A DNA stretch of 64,000 nucleotides from Symbiodinium natans (GCA_905221605.1 CAJNDS010002416.1:147624-211623); one strand, 5' to 3'. Counted from the first letter of the stretch, positions 41,978 to 51,959 are shown. The notes: generated by a model not told the origin, from the sequence alone. A program made the numbers and translations.

Positions 41978-42165
41978 GTGGTTTCGGATACTCAGGCTTG
42001 CTCACAAGTAGTTAGTCATGTCGATTGCGTAGATGACTCAGATGACTTCAACTTTTCCTTGGAGTCTCGCGCTCTAGCTGTGGTCTTGGCCTTAACTCGC
42101 GAGGGCAGATGGTCCAAAATCGAAGTATTGAACTCCAAAACCCGAAATGAACCCTCAACCCTAAA
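41978..42165 (+). CDS. Coding-like block, acidic and hydrophobic
   Basis: The frame reads VVSDTQACSQVVSHVDCVDD then SDDFNFSLESRALAVVLALT and REGRWSKIEVLNSKTRNEP. It has no stop until it enters CCCTAAA repeats (TAA 42176-42178). It starts within TTTAGTGG-type repeat. It is flanked by a 31-bp direct repeat (41930-41960 and 42281-42311). The family is unknown. Confidence 0.45.
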
Positions 42166-42413
42166 CCCTAAACCCTAAACCCCAAGCTCGATCACCGTGA
42201 CCCCTCGCTAAGCTCCCAGGCCTGGATCTTAAGAGTCTCTATGCCCCCGAGACCTCAATGCCACAAGCCTCAACCCTGAACTAACCTAACTAACCTGAGT
42301 TTAGCTAGGGTTTAGGGTTTAGGGTTAAGGGTTTAGGGTTTAGGATTTAGGGTTCAGGGGTCAGGGTTTAGGGTTTAGGAAACGCCCAAAATCCTCCGCC
42401 GGCCGGAAGGCAG

Positions 42414-42518
42414 ATATGTGAGGCGCTAAGAGAAGATGAAGGACAGGCTGATACTGTGCTGCATGTTGGGGATTTTTTACGTCAGCCATCCGCCACCATT
42501 TTCATGGATTTAGGGTTG
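42414..42518 (+). CDS. Exon-like island after GGCAG
   Basis: The frame reads ICEALREDEGQADTVLHVGD then FLRQPSATIFMD and runs into a TTTAGGG-derived tail. It is stop-free with natural composition. The product is unknown. Confidence 0.45.
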
Positions 42519-42790
42519 AGGGTTTAGGGTTGAGGGTTCAGTTCAGGGGTTTAGGTTTAGGGTTCTCAGGGGTCAGCCCGTGGCTTTAGGGGTTTAGGGG
42601 CCATTGGGGTTTAGGGGTTACTGAGGGTTAGGGGTTGTTGGGGTTTAGGGGTTTAGCGGTTTTAGGGTTCAGGGGCTTTGGGTTTAGGGTTTTAGCGTTT
42701 AAGTACTTAGGTTTTTTAGGGGTTTAGGGTTTACGGTTTTAGTTTTTAGTGCTTAGGGTTTTGGGGTTGAGGGTTTAGGGATTTAGAGGC
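42515..42790 (+). repeat. Degenerate TTTAGGG tract
   Basis: Mutated G-strand repeats (GGGTTTAGGGG, GGGTTGAGG) fill this interval. No gene is seen. Confidence 0.75.
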
Positions 42791-42839
42791 ACAGGGCGAG
42801 GTTTGCTGTCTTCTGCTGTGAACAACGTCCTGAACTGCG

Positions 42840-42916
42840 TATGCTGAACCCTAAACCCTAAACCCTAAACCTTAAACCCTAAACCCTAAACCCATAACCC
42901 ATAAACCCTAAACCCT
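42840..42916 (-). repeat. CCCTAAA array
   Basis: About ten C-strand units directly precede the next island. Confidence 0.9.
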
Positions 42917-43069
42917 ATGTTGGACAAGAACTGCATGAACGACTTACAAAGAGTCGGGTTCTCCATGTTCACGACGATGACGCTCTACAGGCACCCTCAG
43001 CCTGACAACTCCAGCTACGGGCCGATTGCGCACTTCTCACCTTCCCTACCTACGCCGTATAAACCCTAA
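42917..43069 (+). CDS. Coding-like block from ATG, 50 codons
   Basis: From ATG 42917 the frame reads MLDKNCMNDLQRVGFSMFTT, then MTLYRHPQPDNSSYGPIAHF and SPSLPTPYKP, with TAA 43067-43069 formed by the next array. It fills the whole gap between two CCCTAAA arrays. It looks like one exon of a larger gene. The family is not recognised. Confidence 0.5.
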   Translation: MLDKNCMNDLQRVGFSMFTTMTLYRHPQPDNSSYGPIAHFSPSLPTPYKP

Positions 43070-43276
43070 ACCCTAAACCCTAAACCCTAAACCCTAAACC
43101 CTAAACCCTAAACCCTAAACCCTAAACCCTAAACCCTAAACCCTAAACCCTAAACCCTAAACCCTAAACCCTAAACCCTAAACCCTAAACCCTAAACCCT
43201 AAACCCTAAACCCTAAACCCTAAACCTAAACCCTAAACCCTAAACCCTAAACCCTAAACCCTAAAACCTAAACCCT
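43064..43276 (-). repeat. CCCTAAA array, about 30 units
   Basis: This is one of the longest and purest arrays in the window, with only two irregular units. Confidence 0.98.
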
Positions 43277-43281
43277 ACCCC

Positions 43282-43362
43282 CGCAAGCCCACAGTCGCCC
43301 CTGCCGAGTCGCCTCAAGCAGGAGTGAGAGACGCCTGCATGTACAGCAAGGCGCTTTATGGG
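43282..43362 (+). CDS. Exon-like island, unknown product
   Basis: The frame reads RKPTVAPAESPQAGVRDACM then YSKALYG and runs into GGGTTTAG, which offers a GT donor. It may be the next exon after 42917-43069 with the long array as intron. Confidence 0.45.
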
Positions 43363-43648
43363 GTTTAGGGTTTAGGGTTATGAGTTATACGGTTTAAGGG
43401 TTTTTGTGTTCGGGGATTAGGGTTTGGGGTTTTAGGGTTCGGGGCTTAAGGTTTGGATTTTTGGTTTTTGGGGGTTCAGGCGTGAGGGGGATTTCGAGGT
43501 TTCTGGTCTTCAACTTTCGTAGTTCGTCGAGGCCCTCCCTATGCATGCTGCCTCGAGTTGCTCAACTGCGTGCTGCGTCGCATTCGCACCACGCGTTCAT
43601 GCACGCCGGAGGCAGACGAGCGCAAGCGAGCCATTATGCACACATTGC

Positions 43649-43754
43649 CTTAGTAGCTCATTGAGTACACTTTACACTTTTCTGGGATACCATTATCCCC
43701 TATAGAACTGAAAGTGTACACTTTTTTGGGGGGCCGATGAACTCGGCAACTGAG
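43649..43754. mobile_element. Hairpin element family E, full copy
   Basis: The ends CTTAGTAGCTCATTGAG and CTCGGCAACTGAG are inverted, and internal ACACTTTACACTTTTCTGGG pairs with GTGTACACTTTTTTGGGG sequence. It matches 15565-15668. Confidence 0.65.
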
Positions 43755-43807
43755 TTGAGGGAGCACCGACTCTGAGGCTGCACGGCTTAGGGAGAGACCC
43801 AAGCATG

Positions 43808-43890
43808 TAGGGTTTAGGGTTTAGGGTTTAGGGTTTAGGGTTTAGGGTTTAGGGTTTAGGGCTTAGGGTTTAGGGTTTAGGGTTTAGGGG
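43808..43890 (+). repeat. TTTAGGG array
   Basis: About 11 units. Three imperfect copies of a 65-70-base unit with GAGTTTCACCCTC follow at 43895-44060. Confidence 0.9.
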
Positions 43891-44283
43891 GTTTGAGTTT
43901 CACCCTCCAAAGAATCCCTAAAACTTGTAGGGCTTAGGGGTTCGGGTTTCACCCTCCAAACTCTTCGACCCAAGGAACCCCAAAAACTTGTAGGGTTTAG
44001 GGGTGTGAGTTTCACCCTCTAAGCTCTTCAACCCGCAAAACATCCTAAAACCTGTAGGGTTCAGGGCGGCGGCTGTTTCAGGGGTTTGTTGGGCTTCAGG
44101 CGTTTAGGTCTTCAGCTTGGGGAGGGAGCTCCCTAAGCCCCTACACCCTAAACCCTAAACACTAAACCTAAACCCTAAACCCTATACCCCACAAGTTTGC
44201 AGGCCGCCTTTGTCTGCCTCGACCAAGTGGGCACCACGACGCTGACGAAGCTCCGAAGGCCTCTCAGGTTGATCCCGGCTTGG

Positions 44284-44570
44284 GGTTTAGGGTTTAGGGT
44301 TCAGGGTTTAGGGTCTAGGGTTTAGGGGTTTCAGGGTTTCAGGGTTTCGGGGTTGCGGGGTTTCGGGGTTGCGGGGTTGCGGGGTTGCGGGGTTGCGGGG
44401 TTTAGGGGTTCAGGGGTTCAGGGGTTCAGGGGTTTAGGGGTTTAGGGGTTTAGGGGTTTAGGGGTTTAGGGGTTTAGGGGTTTAGGGGTTTATGGTTTAG
44501 GGTGTTTAGGGTTCAGGGTTTGAGGTGTAGGGTTTGGGGTTTAGGGTTTGGGGTTTAGGGTTTTGTTTAG
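44284..44570 (+). repeat. TTTAGGG array with octamer blocks
   Basis: Blocks of GGGGTTGC, GGGGTTCA and GGGGTTTA octamers (44330-44490) sit between heptamer zones. The preceding island (about 44197-44283) reads LQAAFVCLDQVGTTTLTKLR. Confidence 0.9.
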
Positions 44571-44705
44571 GGTTTGGGGGTTTAGGGGTTAGGAACCTCA
44601 AGGCTTCTTTCGGCGCCTCAGTAGCTCGCAGCTTAAGTTTCCCTGGCCCCTCCTGCCCACACCAACGAAGACTGCTTGGCCGCCAGTGTGAGCCTAAAGG
44701 TTTTG

Positions 44706-44787
44706 AGGGTTTAGGGTTTAGGGTTTAGGGTTTAGGGTTTAGGGTTTAGGGTTTAGGGTTTAGGGTTTAGGGTTTAGGGTTTAGGGC
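44706..44787 (+). repeat. TTTAGGG array
   Basis: About 11 pure G-strand units follow an exon-like piece at 44600-44700. A family D-like degraded hairpin lies at 44820-44904. Confidence 0.95.
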
Positions 44788-45499
44788 TTCTTGAGTTCAG
44801 GGTTTGGGGTTTGGGGTTGGGGTGTTCCCCCTTTTTACAAACAGTCTTTAACAGGGATTCGAATACCCCCTAAGGAAATCCCTATTGAAGACTGTGAATA
44901 TAAGGCCCAAGTATGGGGCTTAGGGAATAGGGTTGAGGGTTCTTAGGGTTCTTCGGGTTCTTAGGGCCCAGGGAGAGGGTGGATTTCGGGCTTGTGGGCT
45001 TGGTCGGGCCAGGCAGGAGTGGACAACAGCCACGAGAAAGAACGGGAGAAGGGCCTCGAGACCCGAAACCCATAAACCCTAAAACAAATCCTAAACCCTA
45101 AGCCCTAAACCCCAAGCCCCCTCAGCCCCTACACCTTCTAAGCCCAAAAAGACCAAAAAAGTTCGGGAGCTTCGGGTTTGGGCGTGGGGTCTACCATCAC
45201 GGGAAAGAGAGAAAGGCACACTTGGGTTTAGGGTTCAGGGTTTAGGGTTTAGGGTTTAGGGTTTAGGGTTTAGGGGATATTTTTGGGGCTCGGCGGTTCG
45301 GGATGAGGGATGGAGAGCTGTTGGGGCTTACGGGTGTGAGGTTTAGGGGTTTTGGGGTCTTGGGTTTGGGCCTCATTTTTGGGTTCGGCTGTGCTGCCAT
45401 AACCCTAAACCCTAAACCCTAAACCCTAAACCCTAAACCCTAAGCCCTAAACCCTAAGCCATAAGCCCTAAGCAACCCTATTTCCAAACCCTAACGTGC

Positions 45500-45598
45500 C
45501 AGGAAGCTTCCTGCGGACCACGCGCTGTTTGTGGCGCCATGGCTATGGAGGGCTCTCTTCAGGGGCACTTCGGTGAAGAGCGTTTTCGTGTAATATAG
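45500..45598 (+). CDS. Exon-like island ending in TAG
   Basis: Thirty-two codons read QEASCGPRAVCGAMAMEGSL then QGHFGEERFRVI, ending TAG 45596-45598. The CAG at its start could be the acceptor. The product is unknown. Confidence 0.4.
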   Translation, partial: QEASCGPRAVCGAMAMEGSLQGHFGEERFRVI

Positions 45599-45934
45599 GG
45601 GTCGGAATAATTGCTAATAGTATTCCCTTATCTTCCTGTCTATGTTTCTACTTTCATAACCTCCACCAAAACCCTATCCCAATTATTAAGGCCCCCCCCC
45701 CCCCCCCCACATTCGGTAGGGTGTGGGTCTTGAGAACCCTTTGCCTAAACCCTTAAACCCCCAGACCCCAAACTCGAAACCCGAATTCAAAATCAAGCCC
45801 GGGCGAATCACAAACCCTACACGACTCCGAAGCCGTTCACCCCATAAAGCCCATGAGCCAAGTACTGAAGCGCTATAAACCCCTACAAAGCCCAAAGCTC
45901 CAAACCCTGAACCCGTCTTCGCTTCAGAGCACAA

Positions 45935-46165
45935 AGCCCTAAGCCCTAAGCCCTAAGCCCTAAACCCTGATCTAAACCCTAAACCCTAAACCCTAAACCC
46001 TAAACCCTAAACCCTGAACCCTAAACCCTAAACCCTAAACCCTATGCATCCTACATCCTGAACCCCCAGACTCTAAACCCCAAACCCGAAACCCTAACCC
46101 CGAAGTCCTCTTAAGCCTTAAACCCGAAACCCTACACCCTAAACCCTAAACCCTAAACCCTAAAC
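45935..46165 (-). repeat. CCCTAAG and CCCTAAA arrays
   Basis: Four CCCTAAG units are followed by CCCTAAA arrays at 45974-46045 and 46140-46165. The region 45600-45930 has a C17 run at 45691 and no accepted gene. Confidence 0.85.
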
Positions 46166-46176
46166 CCTAAATTTTC

Positions 46177-46254
46177 AACCGCCTTGCGGCCCCGAACACT
46201 CCGGCTGAGGTCCCCGCATTGCCGCGGAATGACGTGACAGGCGTCTCGGATTGA
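46177..46254 (+). CDS. Exon-like island ending in TGA
   Basis: Twenty-five codons read NRLAAPNTPAEVPALPRNDV then TGVSD, ending TGA 46252-46254. It is directly downstream of a CCCTAAA array. The product is unknown. Confidence 0.4.
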   Translation, partial: NRLAAPNTPAEVPALPRNDVTGVSD

Positions 46255-46270
46255 GGGCCATGCCAAAGTA

Positions 46271-46377
46271 GGACCGGGAGTAGGCCCTTCTTTCCTTTTT
46301 TTAGGGTTGGGGTTCCCTTTTAATCCCCTTAAAACCAAAAAGGGTACTCTTTTCATTCCTAGGTTGCTCCCGGGTTT
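46271..46377. mobile_element. Hairpin element family G, uninterrupted copy
   Basis: The left end GACCGGGAGTAGGCCC and right end CTAGGTTGCTCCCGGGTTTA are inverted. The body has TTTTTTAGGGTTGGGGTTCC and AAAAAGGGTACTCTTTTC. It shows the state before array insertion seen at 62461. Confidence 0.65.
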
Positions 46378-46697
46378 AGCAAATCCGCATCTGCCACTCT
46401 GGTGCCTCAAAAGGGTTTAGGGTTTAGAGCTTATTGGGTCCAGGGTTTAGGGCTTGCCTTGAGATATTTTCCTATTTCCCCGTATTTGGGCTCATATGTA
46501 GGAAGATTTTTCTGAGGGTTTTCAGGGCCATCCCAGATATGTGTTTCAAAGTTCATGACGGCGGGGTGAGGGTTTGGGGGGTTTAGGGTTTCGGGTTTGG
46601 GTTCGGTTCTCATAGGGTCTATACCCGCCATGCCCTGAAATTAAGTGTGTTGCAGCTTACAAGTTGATTTCGGGTTCGGCCCCTAAACCCTAAACCC

Positions 46698-46820
46698 TAC
46701 ACAGCGCAAACGGTTAAGAGTTCCGCTGTTGAAACCTATGGCTGGTACTCTGAACCCCTAAACACACAAGCCTTGCCCTGCGGCCCTTTACCCAACCTCG
46801 CACGCAGTAGAGTCTGGGTT
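46698..46820 (+). CDS. Exon-like island, 40 codons
   Basis: The frame reads TAQTVKSSAVETYGWYSEPL then NTQALPCGPLPNLARSRVWV and runs into the TTTAGGG array at 46815-46910. The product is unknown. Confidence 0.35.
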
Positions 46821-46921
46821 TAGGGTTTAGGGTTTAGGGTTTAGGGTTTAGGGTTTAGGGTTTAGGGTTTAGGGTTTAGGGTTTAGGGGTTAGGGTTTAG
46901 GGTTTAGGGACACCGAAACCC

Positions 46922-47054
46922 ATCGACCCCAAAAGACCAAAAGCACCTGAGCCCGACGCCCCCAAGCCCCAGAACCTGGCAGCCGGAAATGTCGAACCTG
47001 GCAGGCAAGGTCGACCGGCGGAGGTTGGATGCAATGACGGGCAGAGGCGATTCG
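46922..47054 (+). CDS. Exon-like island, Pro/Glu rich
   Basis: The frame reads PKAPEPDAPKPQNLAAGNVE then PGRQGRPAEVGCNDGQRRF between two TTTAGGG arrays. The composition suggests a linker. The product is unknown. Confidence 0.3.
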
Positions 47055-47305
47055 GGTTTAGGGTTTAGGGTTTAGGGTTTAGGGATTAGGGAGTAGGGTT
47101 TAGGGCTAGGGTTTAGGGCTTATGGCTTAGGGTTGAAGGCCTCCCAAAAGGACTCCAAAATGCAGAAGCCTGAGCCCGGGACCCTCAACTCTCCAGCCCT
47201 ACACCCTGAGTCCTCAACCCCAATAAGCTTGGACTCTTTACCCTCCACCCCAAAGTCTCCAGCCCAAAGCTCCAAACCATACACTACCCTTGGCCCAGTA
47301 CCCTA

Positions 47306-47490
47306 AACCCTAGCCCTAAACCCCAAACCCCAAACCCCAAACCCTAAACCCTAAGACCCAAACCCCAAACCCCAAACCCCAAACCCCAAACCCCAAACCC
47401 CAAACCCCAAACCCCAAACCCCAAACCCCAAACCCCAAACCCCAAACCCCAAGCCATACGCCCCAAACCCTAAACCCTAAACCCTACTCC
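47306..47490 (-). repeat. CCCCAAA heptamer array
   Basis: About 15 consecutive CCCCAAA units at 47345-47450 are flanked by CCCTAAA. On the other strand this is TTTGGGG. Confidence 0.95.
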
Positions 47491-48786
47491 GCTAAATCCT
47501 AGCCCTAAACCCCAAACCCACAACCTTGCAACAGCCAACCGCTCGAGGCGTGCAGGGTGGGATGGGCTCCCTGTTGTCGGAGCCTTTGGCATTCATTAAA
47601 TTAGGGCTTAGGGCTTAGGGCTTAGGGCTTCGGGTTTAGGGTTTAGGGTTTAGGGTTTAGGGTTGAGCGTTTAGGGAAATGGGTTTGGGGTGTAGGTTCG
47701 TCCATACGGGTACTATCGTCCAGGGTTGGGCAGATTTCTTTTAGTTGGGATATTTTCCTAGGGTATTCCTGGAAGCATGGGCTATTCCTTAAAAGGTTTT
47801 CGCATTTTCGGATTCGGGTTTTCAATGACCCTAAGCCCTAAACCCCAAACCCTAAACCCTTTCTGGAAACATGTCTTGCAGATGTCCTTTGGCTCTAGGA
47901 TTTCAAGGGGGCTTCGGGACTCTTGGTTGAAATGTCTGAGCTGAAAAGCTCCGCCCCTGAACCCTAAACCCTGAACCCTAAAACCTAAATCCTAAACCCC
48001 ATGCTGAACCCTGAACCTTTGAAAGGAGCGACAAGACCAGCTGTCCAAGCTGCCTGATTTCAGCAGGTGCCTTTTGCTTGGGATTTAAGGTTTAGTATTT
48101 GGGGTTCAAGGTTTAGGTTTATATAGGGGTTTAGGATTAGGGTTTAGGGTTTCGGGCTTGCCAGGGGTTTAGGCTTGAAGCTATAGTGCTCCGTTTTGTG
48201 AGCACGCCGCGTCTCCCGAAGCCCATTTGGTATGGTATGTGTGAATGTGCATCCTAAACCCTAAACCCTTAAACCCTACACCCTAGACCCTAAACCCTAA
48301 ACCCTAGACCCTCAACCCTCAACTCTCAACCCTAACCCCTAAACCTTGGAGAGAATCCCGGGGGTTATGGGCTTGGGAAAGTTGGGGGCTTTGGGTCTGG
48401 GAGGTTTACGGGCTTCATTAAGGGATATAAGGCGGGGTTTAGGATTTAGAGTTTAGGGTTTAGGGAACCTCAGTCTTTTTCCCCTATATAACCCCTATAA
48501 TATATACCTTATCTCATCTCTATATGCCTAAGTAGCCCCTACATTACCCCTAAGGTCCCTTATAAGGGTCCCTCGTTGAGTTTCTTGACTTTGGGGGCTT
48601 CAGGGGTTTGGGGCTTGGGGTGGGTTTAGGGATTAGGGTTTATAGGGTATAGGGTTTAGGATTTAGGGTTTAGCGGGGGTTCCATTCAAAGCTGCAAGCC
48701 CTAGCTTGGCCAGGTGGTATCGGCTGTTGCTGTTGCTCTTGTGGTGGCCGGTCTACGACCTCTCCGTCAGCTCGGATCAGGACCCA

Positions 48787-48895
48787 AACTACTTAAACTA
48801 CCCAAGCTACCCAAGCTACCTAAGCTACCTAAGCTACCGAAGCTTCCTAAGCTACCTAAGCTACCGAAGCTACCTAAGCTACCTTAGCTATCTAA
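48787..48895 (+). repeat. CTACCTAAG nonamer array within an ORF
   Basis: About 12 nonamers (CTAC(C)TAAG with changes) encode Tyr-Leu-Ser repeats in a frame at 48706-48936. The frame begins with a hydrophobic MARWYRLLLLLLWWPV-like stretch and ends TAA 48934-48936. The repeat could be coding, but a chance frame is as likely. Confidence 0.7.
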
Positions 48896-49140
48896 AAACC
48901 CTAAACAGAATCAGGGTTGCAAGGGCTGAGGGTTAAGCCACTGTCTGTCCATGGCTGCTGTGTAAACGTGTTCAACCCCAAACCCCAAACCCCAAACCCC
49001 AACAGGAGAACTTCTATGCACAGAAGTTGGAGAGTGCTTATTATGTAATAGGGTATATTCCTAAATTAAAGGGGTTTGGAAGGTCTGGGCCTCACCCCAC
49101 GGGCCGTGCTTTAGTCTTTAGGGCACCTGCTTTGTACTGA

Positions 49141-49262
49141 CTGGCTCTCAGTAAGGAACGCGGGAACTAGGCACGTTATAACACCCCCCCCCATATTTAT
49201 TTCCTTTTCAGGGGATTATGTACGAAGGGTACCTAACTCCCTGATTCTCTACGAAGAGCCAG
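49141..49262. mobile_element. Hairpin element family F copy
   Basis: The ends CTGGCTCTCAGTAAGGAACG and CTGATTCTCTACGAAGAGCC are inverted. The interior has a C9 run at 49185. It is non-coding. Confidence 0.6.
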
Positions 49263-49333
49263 CAGAATTTCTTTGTGTCGTTTTTTGGGTCGGGTTGTGG
49301 GGCCCAGCCCGGACCTTAAAAATCCCCAAACTC

Positions 49334-49740
49334 GGAACCCCAAACCCTAAAGCCCTAAAGCCCTAAAGCCCTAAAGCCCTGAAGCCCTGAAGCCCTGAAG
49401 CCCTGAAGCCCTCGAGCCCTAAAGCCCTAAAGCCCTGAAGCCCTAAAGCCCTAGAACCCTAAAGCCCTAAAGCCCTAAAGCCCTACAGCCCTACAGCTCT
49501 AAAGCCCTAAAGCCTTAAAGCCCTACAGCCCTACAGCCCTAAAGCCCTAAAGCCCTAAAGCCCTAAAGCCCTACAGCCCTACAGCCCTAAAGCCCTAAAG
49601 CCCTAAAGCCCTAAAGCCCGAAAGCCCGAAAGCCCGAAATCCAGAAAGCCCTAAAGCCCTAAAGCCCTAAAGCCCTAAAGCCTTAAAGCCCTAAAGCCCT
49701 AAAGCCCAAAAGCCCTAAAGCCCTAAAGCCCTAAAGCCCC
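49334..49740 (-). repeat. AAGCCCTA octamer array, about 50 units
   Basis: The octamer CCCTAAAG dominates for 400 bases with sub-blocks CCCTGAAG, CCCTACAG and CCCGAAAG. The G-strand form CTTTAGGG is amplified at 54910-55150. Confidence 0.98.
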
Positions 49741-49900
49741 AGACCCTAGAGCCTAGACCCTAGACCCTAAACCCTAATCCTGAGGCCCTTTCCCCGAATA
49801 TCTAAAGCCTGAACTGTCAAAACTTTCTACAATTTGAACATGTAACCCTAAACCCTGAACCCTTAACCCCAACCCTCAATCCAAAGGCCCCAAATCTGAG

Positions 49901-50048
49901 GACCTAGAGTGGGCCCTCATTCCCTTGTTTAGCTTCCCTGAAAAGCCCTGTTACACCAAGAAGGGGTTTAGGGTTTAGGGTTCAGGGTGTAGGGTTTAGG
50001 GTTTAGGGTTTAGGGTCCTTCTATTCCTAGGTTACTCTTGGGGGTCTA
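49901..50048. mobile_element. Hairpin element family G with nested array
   Basis: The left end GGACCTAGAGTGGGCCCTCA and right end CTAGGTTACTCTTGGGGGTC are inverted. The interior at about 49964-50018 is a TTTAGGG array. Confidence 0.55.
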
Positions 50049-50135
50049 GATGAGGACTTCTTTCTCACCTTCCTGGTGGACATGGTGTTGGTTCCCGTCC
50101 GCCGCTCCGCTGCGTCTCGGGGTTGCGGGCCGTAG
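50046..50135 (+). CDS. Exon-like island, hydrophobic
   Basis: The frame reads LDEDFFLTFLVDMVLVPVRR then SAASRGCGP and ends TGA 50133-50135. It directly abuts the right end of a family G element. The product is unknown. Confidence 0.4.
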   Translation, partial: LDEDFFLTFLVDMVLVPVRRSAASRGCGP

Positions 50136-50149
50136 GCTCCGATGCCCTC

Positions 50150-50565
50150 TTTGGATTTGGGGTTCAGGACTTAGAATTAAGGGTTTAGGGTCTAGACGGT
50201 CTAAAGTTTTCCGGGTTCAGGGTTTAGAGTTTTCCGGGTTTAGGGTTTAGAGTTTTTTTGGGTTTAGGGTTTAGAGTTTTCCGGGTTTTAGGTTAGGAGT
50301 TTTCCGGGTTTTAGGTTTAGTGTTCAGGGTGTGGGGTTCAGGGTTCAGGTTTTAGGGTTTCAGAGTTTTCCGGGTTTAGGATTGACGGTTCAGGTTTTGG
50401 GTTTAGTGTTCAGGGCTTTGGGGTTTAGAGTTTTGGGTTCAGGGTTCAGGACTTGCTTTGCAGGGTTTAGGTTTAACCTTAAACCCTAAACCCTAAACCC
50501 TAAACCCTAAATTCTAAACCCTAAACCCTAAACCCTAAACCCTAAACCCTAAACCCTGGGTTTAG
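50150..50565. repeat. Degenerate TTTAGGG tract then CCCTAAA array
   Basis: G-strand sequence with a repeating GTTTAGAGTTTTCCGG unit of 26-30 bases (50205-50380) is followed by a C-strand array at 50478-50560. Confidence 0.85.
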
Positions 50566-50571
50566 GGCTTT

Positions 50572-50676
50572 TATTCCAAAGGCTCCCAGTGGGTAGTCTT
50601 TTGCTGGGTTCTTTTCCGGGGGTCTTCCAAGGTGTTGAAGGCTGCGCACATGAGCCCGAAGCCCTACTCATTACGG
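50572..50676 (+). CDS. Exon-like island, 35 codons
   Basis: The frame reads YSKGSQWVVFCWVLFRGSSK then VLKAAHMSPKPYSLR. It lies between a short TTTAGGG piece and the next array. The product is unknown. Confidence 0.4.
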
Positions 50677-51120
50677 TTTGGGGGTTTAGGGTTTAGGGTT
50701 AAGGGTTTAGGGCTACTCATTAGGGTTGAGGACAAACTAAACTTTAAACCCTACCGAAACCCAACAACCCCAAACGCCTAAGCCCTCAGCCCCTCAGCCC
50801 TGGCACCGCAAGGCCTGTGGCTCCTGACGTACTTGTCCGGGCCTGAGGGGGTTAGGGTTTTGGGTTTTGGGTTTAGGGTTGTTCGGGTTTAGGGTTGTTC
50901 GGGTTTAGGGTTCAGGATTTAGGGAAGTTCTTGAGGCTATATCTAGACAGGCCGTTGGGATGCATTACACCTCCCCGTTATTGAGGTTAGGGGCTGGGCA
51001 GGTATCCTTTAACCTTTTTGGTAATAAAAAGCCTTGTCCGAGTCAGACTGTCAGATTTGGAACCAGGCCAGCGGCCGTCGGTTTGGCACCCCGGGTCTCC
51101 TCAGTACTCGCACCGGCGCC

Positions 51121-51246
51121 ATGGCTGTGAGTGCCCCTGCGATCCCGGATTTGGAGGCCACACTTCCCGATCCGAAACTACAGCCAGGGCGCAGAGGACG
51201 TTGGGGGACGGTCATCCCCCTGGAAGACCTAAACCCTAAACCCTGA
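51121..51246 (+). CDS. Possible first exon from ATG
   Basis: ATG 51121 in CGCCATGG starts a frame reading MAVSAPAIPDLEATLPDPKL then QPGRRGRWGTVIPLED, which then enters CCCTAAA codons to TGA 51244-51246. The region upstream (50950-51120) is unique and could be a leader or another exon. The product is unknown. Confidence 0.45.
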   Translation: MAVSAPAIPDLEATLPDPKLQPGRRGRWGTVIPLEDLNPKP

Positions 51247-51278
51247 ACCCTAAACCCTGAACCCTGAACCCTAGTAAA

Positions 51279-51392
51279 GACTGGAGCCTCGCAGAGGACA
51301 GCGGGTGGAGACCCCTGGCTGAGGCAGCTGTCAATCAGCTGGCAGCGCTGATCGAGTCAGGATCATGGGGCCACACGATCTTCGCCAATCCG
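51279..51392 (+). CDS. Exon-like island, strong coding look
   Basis: Thirty-eight codons read DWSLAEDSGWRPLAEAAVNQ then LAALIESGSWGHTIFANP. It is only 33 bases after the previous frame, with CCCTAAA/CCCTGAA repeats between. A TTTAGGG array follows at 51393. The product is unknown. Confidence 0.5.
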
Positions 51393-51703
51393 GTTTAGGG
51401 TTTAGGGTTTAGGGTTCAGGGTTTAGGGTTTAAGGTTTAGGGTTTAGGGTAACCGTTTTTGGGCTAGGGTATTCAGCCCCTAGGTTGAGATTGACTGAAG
51501 AGGATTGGGTTTAAGGGTTAGGGGATTAGGACTCCGAAGCACTGAACCCTCAACCCTAAACCCTCAAGGTATAGGGTTTAGGGTTTAGGGTTTGGGGTTT
51601 GGGGTTTGGGGTTTAGGGTTGACGATTTAGGGTTGAGGTTAGAGCTCGTATGGGCCCAAAGGCGTGTTTTCGGGGTTGCAGAGGGCGAAAGCGCCAAGCC
51701 TGC

Positions 51704-51865
51704 ACCCCCTAAACCCCCCTAAACCCCCCTAAGCCCTAAACCCCCCTAAGCCCTAAGCCCTAAGCCCTAAGCCCTAAGCCCTAAGCCCTAAGCCCTAAGC
51801 CCTCAGCCCTAAGCCCTAAGCCCTAAGCCCTAAGCCCTAAACCCTAAACCCTAAACCCTAAACCT
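51704..51865 (-). repeat. CCCTAAG array
   Basis: About 15 CCCTAAG units follow a few CCCCCCTAA units and precede CCCTAAA units. The island before it (about 51635-51703) reads ELVWAQRRVFGVAEGESAKP. Confidence 0.95.
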
Positions 51866-51959
51866 TCCCGAATTCCTGTGGAGACGGGCACCTTCACCGA
51901 ACAGAAACAAAAACTTGCCCCTGAAGCTTTAGCAAAGACCTGAAACTCTTGGTGTAGGG

